A DNA stretch of 64,000 nucleotides from Pseudomonas sp. HS6 (GCF_023375815.1 NZ_CP067412.1:2914001-2978000); one strand, 5' to 3'. Positions 51,967-62,271 are shown, counted from the first letter of the stretch. Notes: generated by a model not told the origin, from the letters alone. Translations and numbers: made by a program.

Positions 51967-52605
51967 ATGATCCCGCTTCAAGACCTGCTGATCTTTGCTG
52001 CCGCCGCACTGCTGATGGTCCTGACGCCGGGGCCGAACATGATCTACCTGATCTCCCGTTCGATCTGCCAGGGACGCAAGGCCGGCGTGACCTCGCTGCT
52101 CGGCGTGGTGGCGGGGTTCTTCGTCCATCTGTTCGCCGCGGCGGCCGGTTTGACCGCGGTGTTTCTCGCGGTGCCGATGGCTTATGAAGTGTTGAAGTGG
52201 GCCGGCGCGCTGTACCTGTTGTGGCTGGCCTGGCAGGCGGTGAAACCCGGTGCGCGTTCACCGTTCGAAGCGCAGCAATTGCCTGCGGATTCGTCGCGCA
52301 AACTGATCACCATGGGCTTTCTCACCAGCGCGCTGAACCCGAAGATCGCGGTGTTTTATCTCTCGGTGTTTCCGCAATTCATTTCGCCTGAACACGGCTC
52401 GGTGTTCACTCAAAGCATCATTCTCGGCCTGACCCAGATCAGCGTCAGTTTCTGCGTCAACCTGTTGATCGCGCTGTTCGCAGCAGGCATCGCGTCGTGG
52501 TTCGTCAGCAACCCGACGTGGCTGGCGGCGCAGCGTTATTTCATGGGGTTTGTGCTCGGCGGGCTGGCGGTGCGGCTGATGCTTGAACAACGCCGGGCAG
52601 CCTGA
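51967..52605 (+). CDS. LysE/RhtB-family amino-acid exporter
   Basis: A 212-residue inner-membrane protein with about six helices. The family motif near the N-terminus is clear: LLIFAAAALLMVLTPGPNMIYLI, with TPGPN, followed by SICQGRKAGVTSLLGVVAGF. The central GALYLLWLAWQAVKPG and MGFLTSALNPKIAVFYLSVFPQF are also typical. LysE-family members export lysine, threonine, homoserine lactones or related amino acids. The gene lies two bases before a GNAT acetyltransferase gene, so they are co-transcribed. An exporter and an acetyltransferase together could detoxify an amino-acid-like compound, but this is only context. Confidence 0.9.
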   Translation: MIPLQDLLIFAAAALLMVLTPGPNMIYLISRSICQGRKAGVTSLLGVVAGFFVHLFAAAAGLTAVFLAVPMAYEVLKWAGALYLLWLAWQAVKPGARSPFEAQQLPADSSRKLITMGFLTSALNPKIAVFYLSVFPQFISPEHGSVFTQSIILGLTQISVSFCVNLLIALFAAGIASWFVSNPTWLAAQRYFMGFVLGGLAVRLMLEQRRAA

Positions 52606-52607
52606 GC

Positions 52608-53138
52608 ATGTGGATTGAGCGGCTGGACGCCAGTCATGCGCTGGCCTATCGCGAATTGATGCTGGAAGCCTATGACCGTCACCCGCAGGCGTTCACCTCC
52701 AGCGTGCGCGAGCGCGCGGCGATGCCCTTGAGTTGGTGGGAATCGCGGCTGACCAGCAAACTCGACGCGGTGTTTGGCGCGTTCGAAGAAGGCCGGCTGG
52801 CGGGCATCGTCGGCCTGGCATTCGAGCCTCGGGAAAAGGCCCGACACAAGGCAACGGTATTCGGCATGTATGTGTCGGCGGACTTTCGTCAGCGCGGGCT
52901 GGGCCTGAAACTGATGGAGGCCGTGCTGGAGGAAGCGCAGCAGCATCCGGCGCTGAAAGTCATTCAACTGACCGTCACTGCCGGCAACGAGGCGGCGTTC
53001 CATCTGTACCAGCGCTGCGGCTTCATCCAGTTCGGTCTGGAGCCGATGGCGGTGCGGGTCGGCGAGGACTACTTCGACAAGATCCACATGTGGTGCGCGC
53101 CTTTCGTACCAACCGCCAGTCTCAACGAACCGCGCTGA
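52608..53138 (+). CDS. GNAT-family N-acetyltransferase
   Basis: A 176-residue acetyltransferase. The acetyl-CoA-binding region is at about residues 80-110 (ATVFGMYVSADFRQRGLGLK), with the R/Q-x-x-G-x-G/A pyrophosphate loop as QRGLGLKL. VIQLTVTAGNEAAFHLYQRC and GFIQFGLEPMAV provide the standard C-terminal half. The substrate is unknown. It begins two bases after the LysE gene stop. Its 3' end overlaps the convergent metR gene by 17 bases, so the stop codons of the two genes lie within each other's coding sequence. Confidence 0.87.
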   Translation: MWIERLDASHALAYRELMLEAYDRHPQAFTSSVRERAAMPLSWWESRLTSKLDAVFGAFEEGRLAGIVGLAFEPREKARHKATVFGMYVSADFRQRGLGLKLMEAVLEEAQQHPALKVIQLTVTAGNEAAFHLYQRCGFIQFGLEPMAVRVGEDYFDKIHMWCAPFVPTASLNEPR

Positions 53139-54039
53139 CCCCGTCCAGCGTCGAGAACGAGGTGTCCTTGGCCGTCAGCAGGAAATCGCGCATGTACGGC
53201 GCGTCGAGCATGTCGGCGCGGATCGCCGCGTACAGCGTCGCAAACAGACCCTTCTCGCCCAGCCGCTTGGCCTTCACATAACCCCGCGAGCTGTATTCAT
53301 GCAGCGCCCAGTGCGGCATGCCACACACGCCACGACCACTGGCCACCAGTTGCATCATCATCACCGTCAGCTCTGACGTGCGTACCTGCGCAGGTTCGAT
53401 GTCGGCCGGTTCGAGGAAGCGGGTGAAGATGTCCAGCCGGTCGCGTTCCACCGGATAAGTGATCAGGGTTTCGCTCAGCAGGTCTTCGGGGACGATGTAG
53501 GGTTTGCTCGCCAAGGCGTGTTGGTTGGCGACTGCAAGCATGGCTTCGTAGGTGAACAGCGGCACGTAGGTGATGCCAGCGATTTCCAGCGGGTCGGAGG
53601 TCACCACCAGATCCAGGTCACCGCGGGCCAGCGCCGGCAGCGGGGCGAAGGAGAAACCCGAGGCCAGATCGAGTTCGACTTCCGGCCACGCATCGCGGAA
53701 CTGGTCGATGGTCGGCATCAGCCACTGGAAGCAGCTGTGGCATTCGATCGCCATGTGCAGACGCCCGGCGGTGCCACCGGCCAGACGCGCGATATCGCGC
53801 TCGGCACCGCGCAGCAGCGGCAGGGTTGCGTCCGCCAGTTGCAGCAGGCGCAGGCCGGCGCTGGTGAAACGTACGGGTTTGGTCTTGCGCACGAACAACG
53901 GCATGCCCATGCGCTCTTCCAGTTCCTTGAACTGGTGGGACAGCGCCGACTGGGTCAGGTGCAGGCGGTCGGCCGCATCCACCAGGCTGTCAGCTTCGCG
54001 CAGGGCATGCAGGGTTTTCAGGTGACGGATCTCAAGCAC
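53122..54039 (-). CDS. metR: LysR-family methionine regulator MetR
   Basis: A 305-residue LysR-type activator of methionine synthesis genes, which uses homocysteine as co-inducer. I choose the GTG at 54039 (MLEIRHLKTLHALREADSLV): it has GGAG 9 bases upstream, the family starts at this point, and the in-frame ATG at 54051 has no ribosome-binding site. The N-terminal helix-turn-helix is DAADRLHLTQSALSHQFKEL, and the effector domain starts near RLHMAIECHSCFQWLMPTI, which is characteristic of MetR. It is divergent from metE with 111 bases between starts and a palindromic MetR-type site in the gap. Its 3' end overlaps the GNAT gene by 17 bases. Confidence 0.93.
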   Translation of the reverse strand: MLEIRHLKTLHALREADSLVDAADRLHLTQSALSHQFKELEERMGMPLFVRKTKPVRFTSAGLRLLQLADATLPLLRGAERDIARLAGGTAGRLHMAIECHSCFQWLMPTIDQFRDAWPEVELDLASGFSFAPLPALARGDLDLVVTSDPLEIAGITYVPLFTYEAMLAVANQHALASKPYIVPEDLLSETLITYPVERDRLDIFTRFLEPADIEPAQVRTSELTVMMMQLVASGRGVCGMPHWALHEYSSRGYVKAKRLGEKGLFATLYAAIRADMLDAPYMRDFLLTAKDTSFSTLDGVSAVR

Positions 54040-54081
54040 CGCAGGCTCCATGAGGAAAATTTGTGATCAACACGAAAAGGT

Positions 54082-54094
54082 TGAGTTTGTCTCA
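54082..54094. promoter_or_regulatory. Candidate MetR operator between metR and metE
   Basis: TGAG-TTTGT-CTCA is a perfect 4+4 inverted repeat spaced by five bases, close to the MetR consensus TGAA-N5-TTCA. It lies 43 bases before the metR start codon and 57 before the metE ATG, so it could control both genes. Confidence 0.6.
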
Positions 54095-54150
54095 TGTTGG
54101 GTTGGCTGTCGACAATGGCGCCATCTTTTACGCAATGGAGAACACTCGAC

Positions 54151-56463
54151 ATGGCCGTGGCCCACACCCTTGGTTTCCCGCGCATCGGCGCTGACCGCGA
54201 ACTGAAAAAAGCCCTCGAAGCCTACTGGAAAGGCGATCTCGATCAGGCCGCCCTGAATCAGGTCGGCCGCGAGCTGCGAGCCACTCACTGGCAGTTGCAG
54301 AAAGACGCGGGCATCGACCTGCTGCCAGTCGGCGACTTCGCCTGGTACGACCAGGTGCTGACTCACTCGCTGACCTTCGGTGTGATCCCTGAGCGTTTCG
54401 ACGGCGTGCGCGACGAGCACGGTCTGCCGACCCTCGACACCCTGTTCGCCATGGCCCGTGGCGCCACGGCTTCCTGCTGCGGCGGCGAGCACGGCAAGAC
54501 CCAGTACGCCCAAGAGCTGACCAAGTGGTTCGACACCAACTACCACTACCTGGTCCCGGAATTCACCGCAGACCAGCAATTCAAGCTGAGCTGGGAACAA
54601 CTGTTCGATGAAGTCGAAGAAGCCAAGGCCCTCGGTCACAACGTCAAACCAGTGATCATCGGCCCGCTGACTTACCTGTGGCTGGGTAAAGCGAAAGGCA
54701 ACGACTTCGACAAGCTTGATCTGCTGGAACGTCTGCTGCCGGTGTACAACGAAATCCTCGGTCGCCTTGCCGCGCAGGGCGTGGAGTGGGTGCAGATCGA
54801 CGAACCGATCCTGACCCTGGACCTGCCGCAGGCGTGGAAAAGCGCCTTCGAACGCGCCTATCACATCCTTCAGTATTCGCCGTTGAAGAAACTGGTGGCG
54901 ACCTATTTCAGTGGCCTGCAAGACAATCTGGGCCTGGCCGTGGGCCTGCCAGTGCAAGGTTTGCACATCGACGCGGTGCGCGCTCCTGAAGAGCTCGGCC
55001 AGGTACTGGATCGCTTGCCGACCTACAAGATTCTCTCGGTGGGTCTGGTCAACGGTCGCAACGTCTGGCGCTGCGAACTGGAGCAGGCGTTGGCGCAACT
55101 GCAACCGGCCCAGGAGCGCTTTGGCGACAACCTGTGGGTCAGCAGTTCCTGCTCGCTGCTGCACAGTCCGGTGGATGTCGAGCGTGAAGACAAGCTCGAT
55201 CCGGAACTGAAAAGCTGGCTGGCATTCGCCGTGCAGAAGTGCAGCGAAATATCGGTTTTGCGTGATGCGCTGAATGATCCACAAGCACCGAAAGTGCAAA
55301 GCGCACTGGCCGAAAGCCGCGCCATTCAAGCGAGCCGCGTCCGTTCGCCACGTATCCACAAGGCCGACGTGCAGTCTCGGATCAAAGCGATCAACGCCGG
55401 CGACAGCCAGCGCCATTCGCCGTTCGCCAAACGCATCGCCGCGCAACAGGCGCGCTTGCAATTGCCGACGTTTCCGACCACCACCATCGGTTCGTTCCCG
55501 CAAACCGGCTCGATCCGTCTGGCCCGCCAGGCGTTCAAGCAGGGCAAGTTGTCGGCCAACGATTACCACGACGCCATGCGCAGTGAAATCCGCCACGCGG
55601 TGCAAGTTCAGGAACGTCTGGGCCTCGATGTGCTGGTGCACGGTGAAGCCGAGCGCAACGACATGGTCGAGTACTTCGCCGAACAGCTCGACGGCTACCT
55701 GTTCACCCGTTTCGGTTGGGTCCAGAGCTACGGTTCCCGTTGCGTGAAACCGGCGGTGATTTATGGCGATCTGAGCCGTCCGAAAGCCATGACTGTGGAC
55801 TGGATCACTTACGCTCAAGGCCTGACCGACAAGGTTATGAAAGGCATGCTGACCGGTCCTGTGACCATGCTGATGTGGTCGTTCCCCCGCGAAGACGTGT
55901 CGCGCAAAGTCCAGGCGCAACAACTGGCGCTGGCCCTGCGAGACGAAGTGGTGGATCTGGAAAACGCCGGGATCAAGATCGTGCAGATCGACGAAGCCGC
56001 GTTCCGCGAAGGCTTGCCGCTGCGCCGCGCGCAATGGCAGGATTATCTCGACTGGGCGGTGGAAGCATTCCGCCTGACCGCCTCGGGTGTGAAGGACGAA
56101 ACCCAGATCCATACCCACATGTGCTACAGCGAATTCAACGACGTGATCAAGGCCATCGCCGACATGGACGCTGACGTCATCACCATCGAAACCTCGCGCT
56201 CGGACATGGAATTGCTTGAAGCCTTCGAAGCGTTCGACTACCCGAACGACATCGGCCCGGGCGTCTATGACATTCACTCGCCGCGAGTGCCGGACACGGC
56301 GGAAATGGTCAAATTGATGAGCAAGGCCGTGAAACGGATTCCGGCGCAGCGGTTGTGGGTCAACCCCGATTGCGGCCTGAAGACCCGAGCCTGGCCGGAG
56401 ACCGAAGCGGCACTGATCAACATGGTCGCGGCAGCGCGGCAACTGCGCAGTCAGTTGGCCTGA
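54151..56463 (+). CDS. metE: Cobalamin-independent methionine synthase
   Basis: MetE methylates homocysteine from 5-methyltetrahydropteroyl-triglutamate without B12. The 770-residue protein starts at 54151 ([20 protein letters not shown]), with GGAG 10 bases upstream; an ATG at 54094 adds 19 residues in the regulatory region. Both barrel halves are complete: [10 protein letters not shown] and later [20 protein letters not shown]. The zinc site is visible as [10 protein letters not shown] (His and Cys) and the later NPDCGLKTR Cys, plus conserved [13 protein letters not shown] and [15 protein letters not shown]. It is divergent from its activator metR. A terminator follows immediately and also serves the convergent toxin gene. 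Confidence 0.97.
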   Translation: MAVAHTLGFPRIGADRELKKALEAYWKGDLDQAALNQVGRELRATHWQLQKDAGIDLLPVGDFAWYDQVLTHSLTFGVIPERFDGVRDEHGLPTLDTLFAMARGATASCCGGEHGKTQYAQELTKWFDTNYHYLVPEFTADQQFKLSWEQLFDEVEEAKALGHNVKPVIIGPLTYLWLGKAKGNDFDKLDLLERLLPVYNEILGRLAAQGVEWVQIDEPILTLDLPQAWKSAFERAYHILQYSPLKKLVATYFSGLQDNLGLAVGLPVQGLHIDAVRAPEELGQVLDRLPTYKILSVGLVNGRNVWRCELEQALAQLQPAQERFGDNLWVSSSCSLLHSPVDVEREDKLDPELKSWLAFAVQKCSEISVLRDALNDPQAPKVQSALAESRAIQASRVRSPRIHKADVQSRIKAINAGDSQRHSPFAKRIAAQQARLQLPTFPTTTIGSFPQTGSIRLARQAFKQGKLSANDYHDAMRSEIRHAVQVQERLGLDVLVHGEAERNDMVEYFAEQLDGYLFTRFGWVQSYGSRCVKPAVIYGDLSRPKAMTVDWITYAQGLTDKVMKGMLTGPVTMLMWSFPREDVSRKVQAQQLALALRDEVVDLENAGIKIVQIDEAAFREGLPLRRAQWQDYLDWAVEAFRLTASGVKDETQIHTHMCYSEFNDVIKAIADMDADVITIETSRSDMELLEAFEAFDYPNDIGPGVYDIHSPRVPDTAEMVKLMSKAVKRIPAQRLWVNPDCGLKTRAWPETEAALINMVAAARQLRSQLA

Positions 56464-56469
56464 CAAGCA

Positions 56470-56490
56470 GGGGGCGGTTTGACCGCCCCC
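56470..56490 (+). terminator. Intrinsic terminator of metE
   Basis: GGGGGCGGT and ACCGCCCCC form a 9-bp GC-rich stem with a three-base loop, starting 7 bases after the metE stop. The GTTTGCTTTC tail is only moderately T-rich. The stem also lies just beyond the convergent toxin stop at 56499. Confidence 0.75.
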
Positions 56491-56498
56491 GTTTGCTT

Positions 56499-59400
56499 TC
56501 ACAGGTTTTCGAAATGGGTCAGTACCGACGAGCGCTTGGCAATATCGGCATCCGGCAGAGACGGATCGTCGGCGTGGGTCAGCAATCGGTGTTCGGGCAG
56601 CTTCAGATGAGCCTTTTCGAATTCACGAAAACCGGGCGTCGCCTTTGAATAGTGGAAGTGGGCGTACCACAGCAGTTTTGGCGGTGCCTGGGTCAGGTCA
56701 CGGATTTCGTACTCCTGTAGATAATCGATGCGACCGTCCTTGCGTTTGCCAAGGTGCTTCAATGGCGCGACTTTGCGGATGTCCACAGCGTTCTGTCCGA
56801 TCAGATCGTCGAGCATGCCATCGGTAGGGCTCTTGCTGCCCAGTGATTGACGGGTGCGCATTTGCCGTCCGCGGATCCGCAGTTCGGTCGCCTTGCCACG
56901 CAGGGTGGCGATCATCGGATTCTGCGCGTCGACTCGCCCGATCCCTTGTGCCCGGCGAATCAGTTCCTCAGCCTCGCTGACCATCATGTGTTCCAGATCG
57001 ACCGGGAGCATGCCCTGGCGGGCGTAGGTGCTTACCTTGATCTCGTACGCCGGCAATCGATCCAGTCGCGTGCGCGCTTCTGTCACCAACGATCCCAGAT
57101 CCTGCTCCATAAGCGACGGCGTGCGGGCAGACGCATTCAACAGGCGATATTTGCCGCTGCTGCCCTGTTCCCAGACCTCCTCGACACCGCCCTTGCCGGT
57201 CAGGTGATAGCGACGCGTCTGTGTGGTCGACTCCCAGTGTTCGACGCCGATCAACAATTGATCGTCTTCGGTGGTGAAGATCTTTTTATTACTGCGCCCG
57301 GTAGGTGCGGACACCGTCGGCAGTTCAAGGGTTCTGCGTGCCCGGTCAGCCATTTTCTCGATGCCGGCCATCAGGGCAGGAACGTCATCCCTGTAAAAGT
57401 GTTGGGAGTAGCTGGCCGTCCACACGGTCATGGCCCGCCGGAACTGCGCATACGTATCGAGGCAGTCCTGCAGGATCCGATTGCGTTGGGCCCGGGTCGC
57501 AGCGGTCTCGGGCAGGCTGAATTGGATGTAGAGGGCACGATCCATCCTGGCACGCAGCTCTCGTGCCTGGTTTTGCAGAAAGTGCCAGGACAGCTCGGCG
57601 AGATTGTCGTAGCGCTGGACGATCTCCAGCAGGCTGCCGGTCCTCAGATAAAGCAGGTTGCTTTCACTGAGGCGCTTGTTCAAAGCCTCGACTTCCGTTC
57701 GCATGTGCGCCTTGTCCCGGGGAAGCGTAATGCGGTCGTACCAGTGGTTGAGATCGTGCATCAGCCCTTCGATCTCGTCGGTTTTTTGCATCGTTTCCCT
57801 GCGCAATCCGTGAATCTGTCTATGCAAGGCGATGTGCTCGCTGTGGAGGTTTTCCGGGAGGTCTATCAGACGTTCGATCAGAGGGTCGATCCGGTCTAGC
57901 AGTGGGGCGACCTGGTGATTGATGTGATGAACACGCAATTGAAGACGGTCGGCCACCTTCCAGGCATCAAGGCTCATGCACTCGAGGACCTTGCGTCGTT
58001 TGTTGCCGTGAGTCAGAGGCAGAAGGTCGGTCAACAGCCGATAGCGTCGAGTCACCAGTTCGATGTCGGCGATGCAGGCTGCATCGGCAGCCGCTCTCAA
58101 CGCCGGGCGTTGTTGAACGGGAGCATCGTTGTAGCGGGAGATGACGGCGTGACTTTCGGCGAATCGAGCGTCGATCTGCCGCGCGAAATCATCGGTGGCC
58201 TGGGTCAATTGCTGTTGACGGCGATACACCCGATCCCCCCACCAGCGTGGCAATCGTTGACGAATGCTCGCGGGCCAGACGGGATCCAGCACATCGGCCA
58301 GATGCCCGACGACATTGCCACCGCCCGCTCCGCCGCCGTCAAACGTCGTCCCGTACACCCCGAAATGCGTGTCCCAGTCGCCAGCCTCATCCAGGGCAAT
58401 CGGCTGCTTGTAGGTTTTCTGCGAGTTGCCTGCCAGACGCCAGCCTCGTGAGTCTTTACTCAATTCGACCTGATAGATCCGTCCCTGGCGCACAACGAAA
58501 TCGCCGTCGGCATGCCGGTAGACATTACGAAACAGCCCGGCACTGGCCGGTTGCAGGCCGCTCAGGAAGATGGGCTGCTGATGTTCGTAATCGGCGAATC
58601 GTGTCCTCGTGTGTTTTGCCTTTCGCCCGTCAGATGGCTGCAACGCTGCGGGACTGCCGGCCAGTTTGCGCAGCTGTCGGTTGCGCGTCAGGGCGCCGGT
58701 GCCGGTGCCTGCGCCTGCCAGGGGCAGGACGTCCATTGCCGCATCAATCACGGCCAACAGCAGCGCTTCGATTTCGGCCAGCCCATCGCCCACTGCACCA
58801 CGCAAAAAAGCGGCCACGGCCTGATTGGCACTGTTCCAGGCGTCATACAAGCCTATGGCAGTGCCGACAAACGGCACCAGACCCAAGGCCATTTTGATGT
58901 AGGTGAACACATGCGAACGGCTCAGAGCGTCGCGCTCCCTGGTCAAGTCGGCATTGGAGCGCGAGGTGCTGCGATGGACCTGGATCAGCCGCCCCATTTG
59001 CGCATTGAGCAAGTGCGCGGCCAGGGAGGTAGTTGCCGGCCAGCGTTCGCCTACTCCGATCAAGGCATCGAAGCGTTTGAGCACGGCCTGATCTATACGG
59101 TATTCGTGGGCCTGCACGTTGCCCTGTACAGCCCGGCCGGCCAGATAGCGTGACCATTTATCCTGTACGCAAAGGTTGAACAGCGCTTGGCGTGCCGCTT
59201 CCAGGTTGTCATAGCGGCGCAGGCATTGCCCATCGGGGCTGTCGGTCAGGTACAACAACGTGGTCCCACTGACCCTTTCTTCTATGAAGCTCACGCCGGA
59301 CAGCGTCACCGGACCTTCGTTTGGCGTGTCCTTGCCGCCTGAGATGAGCAGGGCTGGCAGCAAGACGATGTGCCTGTTGTTTGCTCGCCAGGCGAAAGGC

Positions 59401-62060
59401 GTGTCGGCATCAACGGCGATGTCGAGTATCTGCAGATCCTGTGCACTGATCCGGTTTTGCAGGCGAGCGCATTCACCTTGCAGCCTGAGCATCAACCGCC
59501 AGGGTTCCAGCAGGCACTCGCGGCGATGTTCATTGACGAACGGCGGGTCATCGTGAGCGCCCATGAACACCTTGCGGACCAAGGTTTCGTAGGCGTCGGG
59601 CAGGTCCAGGTCGGGTAGGGTCTTGCGCAGATAGCTTTTCGTGATGCCGGTGATCAGGACCTGGCGCTCTTTCTCGTCGGTCGTTGTCACTTCCACGGTC
59701 ATGAAACCCAGGCGCAGGAGCAGCGGTTCCAGACTCATCGACGGTGTATTGTCGATGTTGTGCCGGGCCAGATCTTCGAGAGGCATCATGCTGCGCGCTT
59801 TGCTGGGCACCAGTTCGAGCTTCTGTGGCGTGCCGGGTGCTCCGGGCGCCCTGATCGTGTGTTTTTCCATTGCCACCGAGTCGGGCAGATCCAGTCGCAC
59901 GGTGAAATGCCCCTTGATCGAAAAGTCCCTGCGTAGACGCTCATGCAAGTGTTGTCGGATGAAATCGTCGCGGGGTGGCAGGGCTGTTTCCATCAGCGCC
60001 TGGCTACGTTGCATGGCTTTGATGTACGACTCGATCTGCCACCTGAGTCTGTCACGATCAGGACCGGACAGATCGCTCAACCAGTCTGGCAGGCTGGAGG
60101 CTATGGAGAGGGTCGTGCGTTGCTCCCGCAGGTAGGTGACTGCCAGCTGCATTGAAGCGTTTATCGGGACTTGCAGCGCAGACCGATACTGTATGCGCAA
60201 CTTTTCCAGCTGTTCGGCCCGCTGCGCCGAGGGTGACTGAGCAAACTGCTGACGTATCGTGCCTGCCCGCTCCTCGAACTCGCGAGTCACCTGGTTCAGC
60301 GCATGTTGCAGGGGATCGCCGCTGATTCGCTTCAGGTGCAGGGCCAGCACCGTGTCCCGCTCCTGAATCTTGAACAGCTCACGCTCCAGCTCGCGGCGGT
60401 TTTCGAAGCGTTGCAGTCCGCCTCCGGTCCCGGGCCAGTACAGTAACAGGCTGTACGATGCGTTCGGTTCCGACAGAACCTTTGGATGAGTGATGACCAG
60501 AGGGCCGTTGAGAGTCTGCCCGCTGGTGGTGCCCGATGCGCCTGGCGGTTCGTGTACCGACAGCGATATTTCGGCCGCGCACAGGTCGGTACTGCTGTCA
60601 CTGGCGTCGTTCAATGCTGATTGGATTGCCTGGAATTGATCGCCGCTCAATTGCCCGATTGTCTGCTGCAGTTCGGCTTCGGCGAGCAGACCTGTCTTGT
60701 GTGCCTGATGCAGCGCAGTGAACTCGCGATTGAACGTGACGGTATCCAGAACTCGTTCACGGTCTATCAGCGCTTGGGCGGCCGCATCCGCCAATCGTTC
60801 GGCGTCCTCCATGCGTTGGAAAAAACCATCGAGCGTTCGTTGTCCCTCATCGCCGGCCTGGTTCGTCCATGAGTGCAGTGCGTGTTGTTGTCGCTTCAGT
60901 GCTGTCTGACGCACGCTCCAGGGGATGTCGGCGAACAGGGCGCCAAACAGGGGATATTCCTCATCAAGGCCCGAAGGTCTCGGTGCTGGCAAGGCGGGAG
61001 GTGGCGCGACAAAACCGGCCACGCTGTGCTGGCGATCCACGCGATCAGCCGGAACCAACGCCCGGTTGCCCTGTTCGGCCAGATCCAACCCGCTGTCCGA
61101 ATCCTGACGCAAAGCATTGAGTCGAGCCTCCTGCACCTGGGCCAGCCATTCACTCATACCTGTAGTCAGTGGCAGAACGTCGGCGCTGTATTCGAAGCGA
61201 AGCCCCGAGGCAGACACTTCCTGCGGAACGAGTTGCTGGTCGCGCAGCGATGATTCCATCTCGTTGCGATTGGCGAAGGTCTGCAAGGGCACCGGTCGAT
61301 GAGGCAAATACAATAATTGCCGCCCCGATTGTCGTTCGCCGACACTGATGACCCAGGCGCCGGGAAGGCTGCTCCGGTCGTTGTTGTCGAGCAACAGTTC
61401 CAGCCGCTCGCGGTTTATGGGTCGATCGTCCAGTCGCGGGGCCGGGGACGCGCTCTCCATGAGCAGCCACAATGGCCGTAACTGGTCCGCGGTCAGAGAG
61501 CGCTGAGCCAGAGCGACTTGCGCTGCTGCTTCAACATGCACGAGGTACAACCGTGCGGCGTGCTCGCGACGGGAAAGCGGCGTGCCGGGCGCGCGTGCGT
61601 CCCAATAGGAATTCCAGCGCCAATTAAGTTCTTTTTCCGGATCGAGTCTTTTGATTCGGGCCAGCAATTGCAGTGGTGTAAGGGCATTCAACAGGTGGCT
61701 TGCACCCAGGCCGACCACTTCGGCGGGGCGGTCCGGTGTCTTTTCGGGTCGGTTTTTCTGACAGAAACACGCAAGGATCGATGTGAATCCGACAAATTGC
61801 TCGGGGAGCGTATCCGTTGCTGGAAAGCGAAGGCCTGCATCCGGCTCTCCCAGATCCAGTTCGCGCTCCAGCAGGTCGGTCAGCGAGGTGCGAATGGAAG
61901 GCACACCGGCCAGCAGCTCGCGCAAGTCCTGACTGGCGTTGTGCCAACGTATCGTGGCGTTGTGCAGCAGAGCGCTGTCGATGTTCTGCGGCAAGGGCAA
62001 TGAAGCCGGCCAGACCTGCGGCGCTGGCGGGTTGTATTCGGTAAAGATGCTTTCGGACAT
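56499..62060 (-). CDS. Giant toxin with three DUF6543-like motif repeats and a membrane-insertion segment
   Basis: A protein of about 1,853 residues (1,865 if a GTG at 62096 is used; neither start has a good ribosome-binding site). It begins MSESIFTEYNPPAPQVWPAS and has no signal peptide. A motif of the form LLY-P...L..F/Y.N..E....L occurs three times: RQLLYLPHRPVPLQTFANR (about 245), SLLLYWPGTGGGLQRFENR (about 533) and TTLLYLTDSPDGQCLRRYDN (about 932). It is akin to the AYVPHDPEHPLKEYAS motif in the NEL effector at 26690. At about 1,050-1,125 there is a hydrophobic helical hairpin region (MALGLVPFVGTAIGLYDAWN and more), which suits membrane insertion. The C-terminal third is charged and coiled-coil-like. 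I assign it to the Pseudomonas DUF6543/dermonecrotic-type toxins; the catalytic activity is not recognised. Confidence 0.8.
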   Translation of the reverse strand: MSESIFTEYNPPAPQVWPASLPLPQNIDSALLHNATIRWHNASQDLRELLAGVPSIRTSLTDLLERELDLGEPDAGLRFPATDTLPEQFVGFTSILACFCQKNRPEKTPDRPAEVVGLGASHLLNALTPLQLLARIKRLDPEKELNWRWNSYWDARAPGTPLSRREHAARLYLVHVEAAAQVALAQRSLTADQLRPLWLLMESASPAPRLDDRPINRERLELLLDNNDRSSLPGAWVISVGERQSGRQLLYLPHRPVPLQTFANRNEMESSLRDQQLVPQEVSASGLRFEYSADVLPLTTGMSEWLAQVQEARLNALRQDSDSGLDLAEQGNRALVPADRVDRQHSVAGFVAPPPALPAPRPSGLDEEYPLFGALFADIPWSVRQTALKRQQHALHSWTNQAGDEGQRTLDGFFQRMEDAERLADAAAQALIDRERVLDTVTFNREFTALHQAHKTGLLAEAELQQTIGQLSGDQFQAIQSALNDASDSSTDLCAAEISLSVHEPPGASGTTSGQTLNGPLVITHPKVLSEPNASYSLLLYWPGTGGGLQRFENRRELERELFKIQERDTVLALHLKRISGDPLQHALNQVTREFEERAGTIRQQFAQSPSAQRAEQLEKLRIQYRSALQVPINASMQLAVTYLREQRTTLSIASSLPDWLSDLSGPDRDRLRWQIESYIKAMQRSQALMETALPPRDDFIRQHLHERLRRDFSIKGHFTVRLDLPDSVAMEKHTIRAPGAPGTPQKLELVPSKARSMMPLEDLARHNIDNTPSMSLEPLLLRLGFMTVEVTTTDEKERQVLITGITKSYLRKTLPDLDLPDAYETLVRKVFMGAHDDPPFVNEHRRECLLEPWRLMLRLQGECARLQNRISAQDLQILDIAVDADTPFAWRANNRHIVLLPALLISGGKDTPNEGPVTLSGVSFIEERVSGTTLLYLTDSPDGQCLRRYDNLEAARQALFNLCVQDKWSRYLAGRAVQGNVQAHEYRIDQAVLKRFDALIGVGERWPATTSLAAHLLNAQMGRLIQVHRSTSRSNADLTRERDALSRSHVFTYIKMALGLVPFVGTAIGLYDAWNSANQAVAAFLRGAVGDGLAEIEALLLAVIDAAMDVLPLAGAGTGTGALTRNRQLRKLAGSPAALQPSDGRKAKHTRTRFADYEHQQPIFLSGLQPASAGLFRNVYRHADGDFVVRQGRIYQVELSKDSRGWRLAGNSQKTYKQPIALDEAGDWDTHFGVYGTTFDGGGAGGGNVVGHLADVLDPVWPASIRQRLPRWWGDRVYRRQQQLTQATDDFARQIDARFAESHAVISRYNDAPVQQRPALRAAADAACIADIELVTRRYRLLTDLLPLTHGNKRRKVLECMSLDAWKVADRLQLRVHHINHQVAPLLDRIDPLIERLIDLPENLHSEHIALHRQIHGLRRETMQKTDEIEGLMHDLNHWYDRITLPRDKAHMRTEVEALNKRLSESNLLYLRTGSLLEIVQRYDNLAELSWHFLQNQARELRARMDRALYIQFSLPETAATRAQRNRILQDCLDTYAQFRRAMTVWTASYSQHFYRDDVPALMAGIEKMADRARRTLELPTVSAPTGRSNKKIFTTEDDQLLIGVEHWESTTQTRRYHLTGKGGVEEVWEQGSSGKYRLLNASARTPSLMEQDLGSLVTEARTRLDRLPAYEIKVSTYARQGMLPVDLEHMMVSEAEELIRRAQGIGRVDAQNPMIATLRGKATELRIRGRQMRTRQSLGSKSPTDGMLDDLIGQNAVDIRKVAPLKHLGKRKDGRIDYLQEYEIRDLTQAPPKLLWYAHFHYSKATPGFREFEKAHLKLPEHRLLTHADDPSLPDADIAKRSSVLTHFENL

Positions 62061-62271
62061 GGTCAACAGGTTCGTGACGGGGAGCGGGAGATCCACTCCA
62101 TCTGTTAACCATTGAAAGGCGATAACCGAAGGCGGCGGCGTTACATAGTTATCGCTGCCACCCCTGACCGCTCGGCACTCTTCATCAAACTGTCATCGAA
62201 CTGTGGCAGCGCGCTTGAACAAACTTCATCAGACTCGCGCTCTACTGGGGTTCTGCGTTTCGGTGTTTTTC

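Noticed and set aside
54067..56502. 811-codon open frame opposite metE
   Set aside because: Shadow of a highly conserved enzyme; composition is typical of reverse-frame reading.
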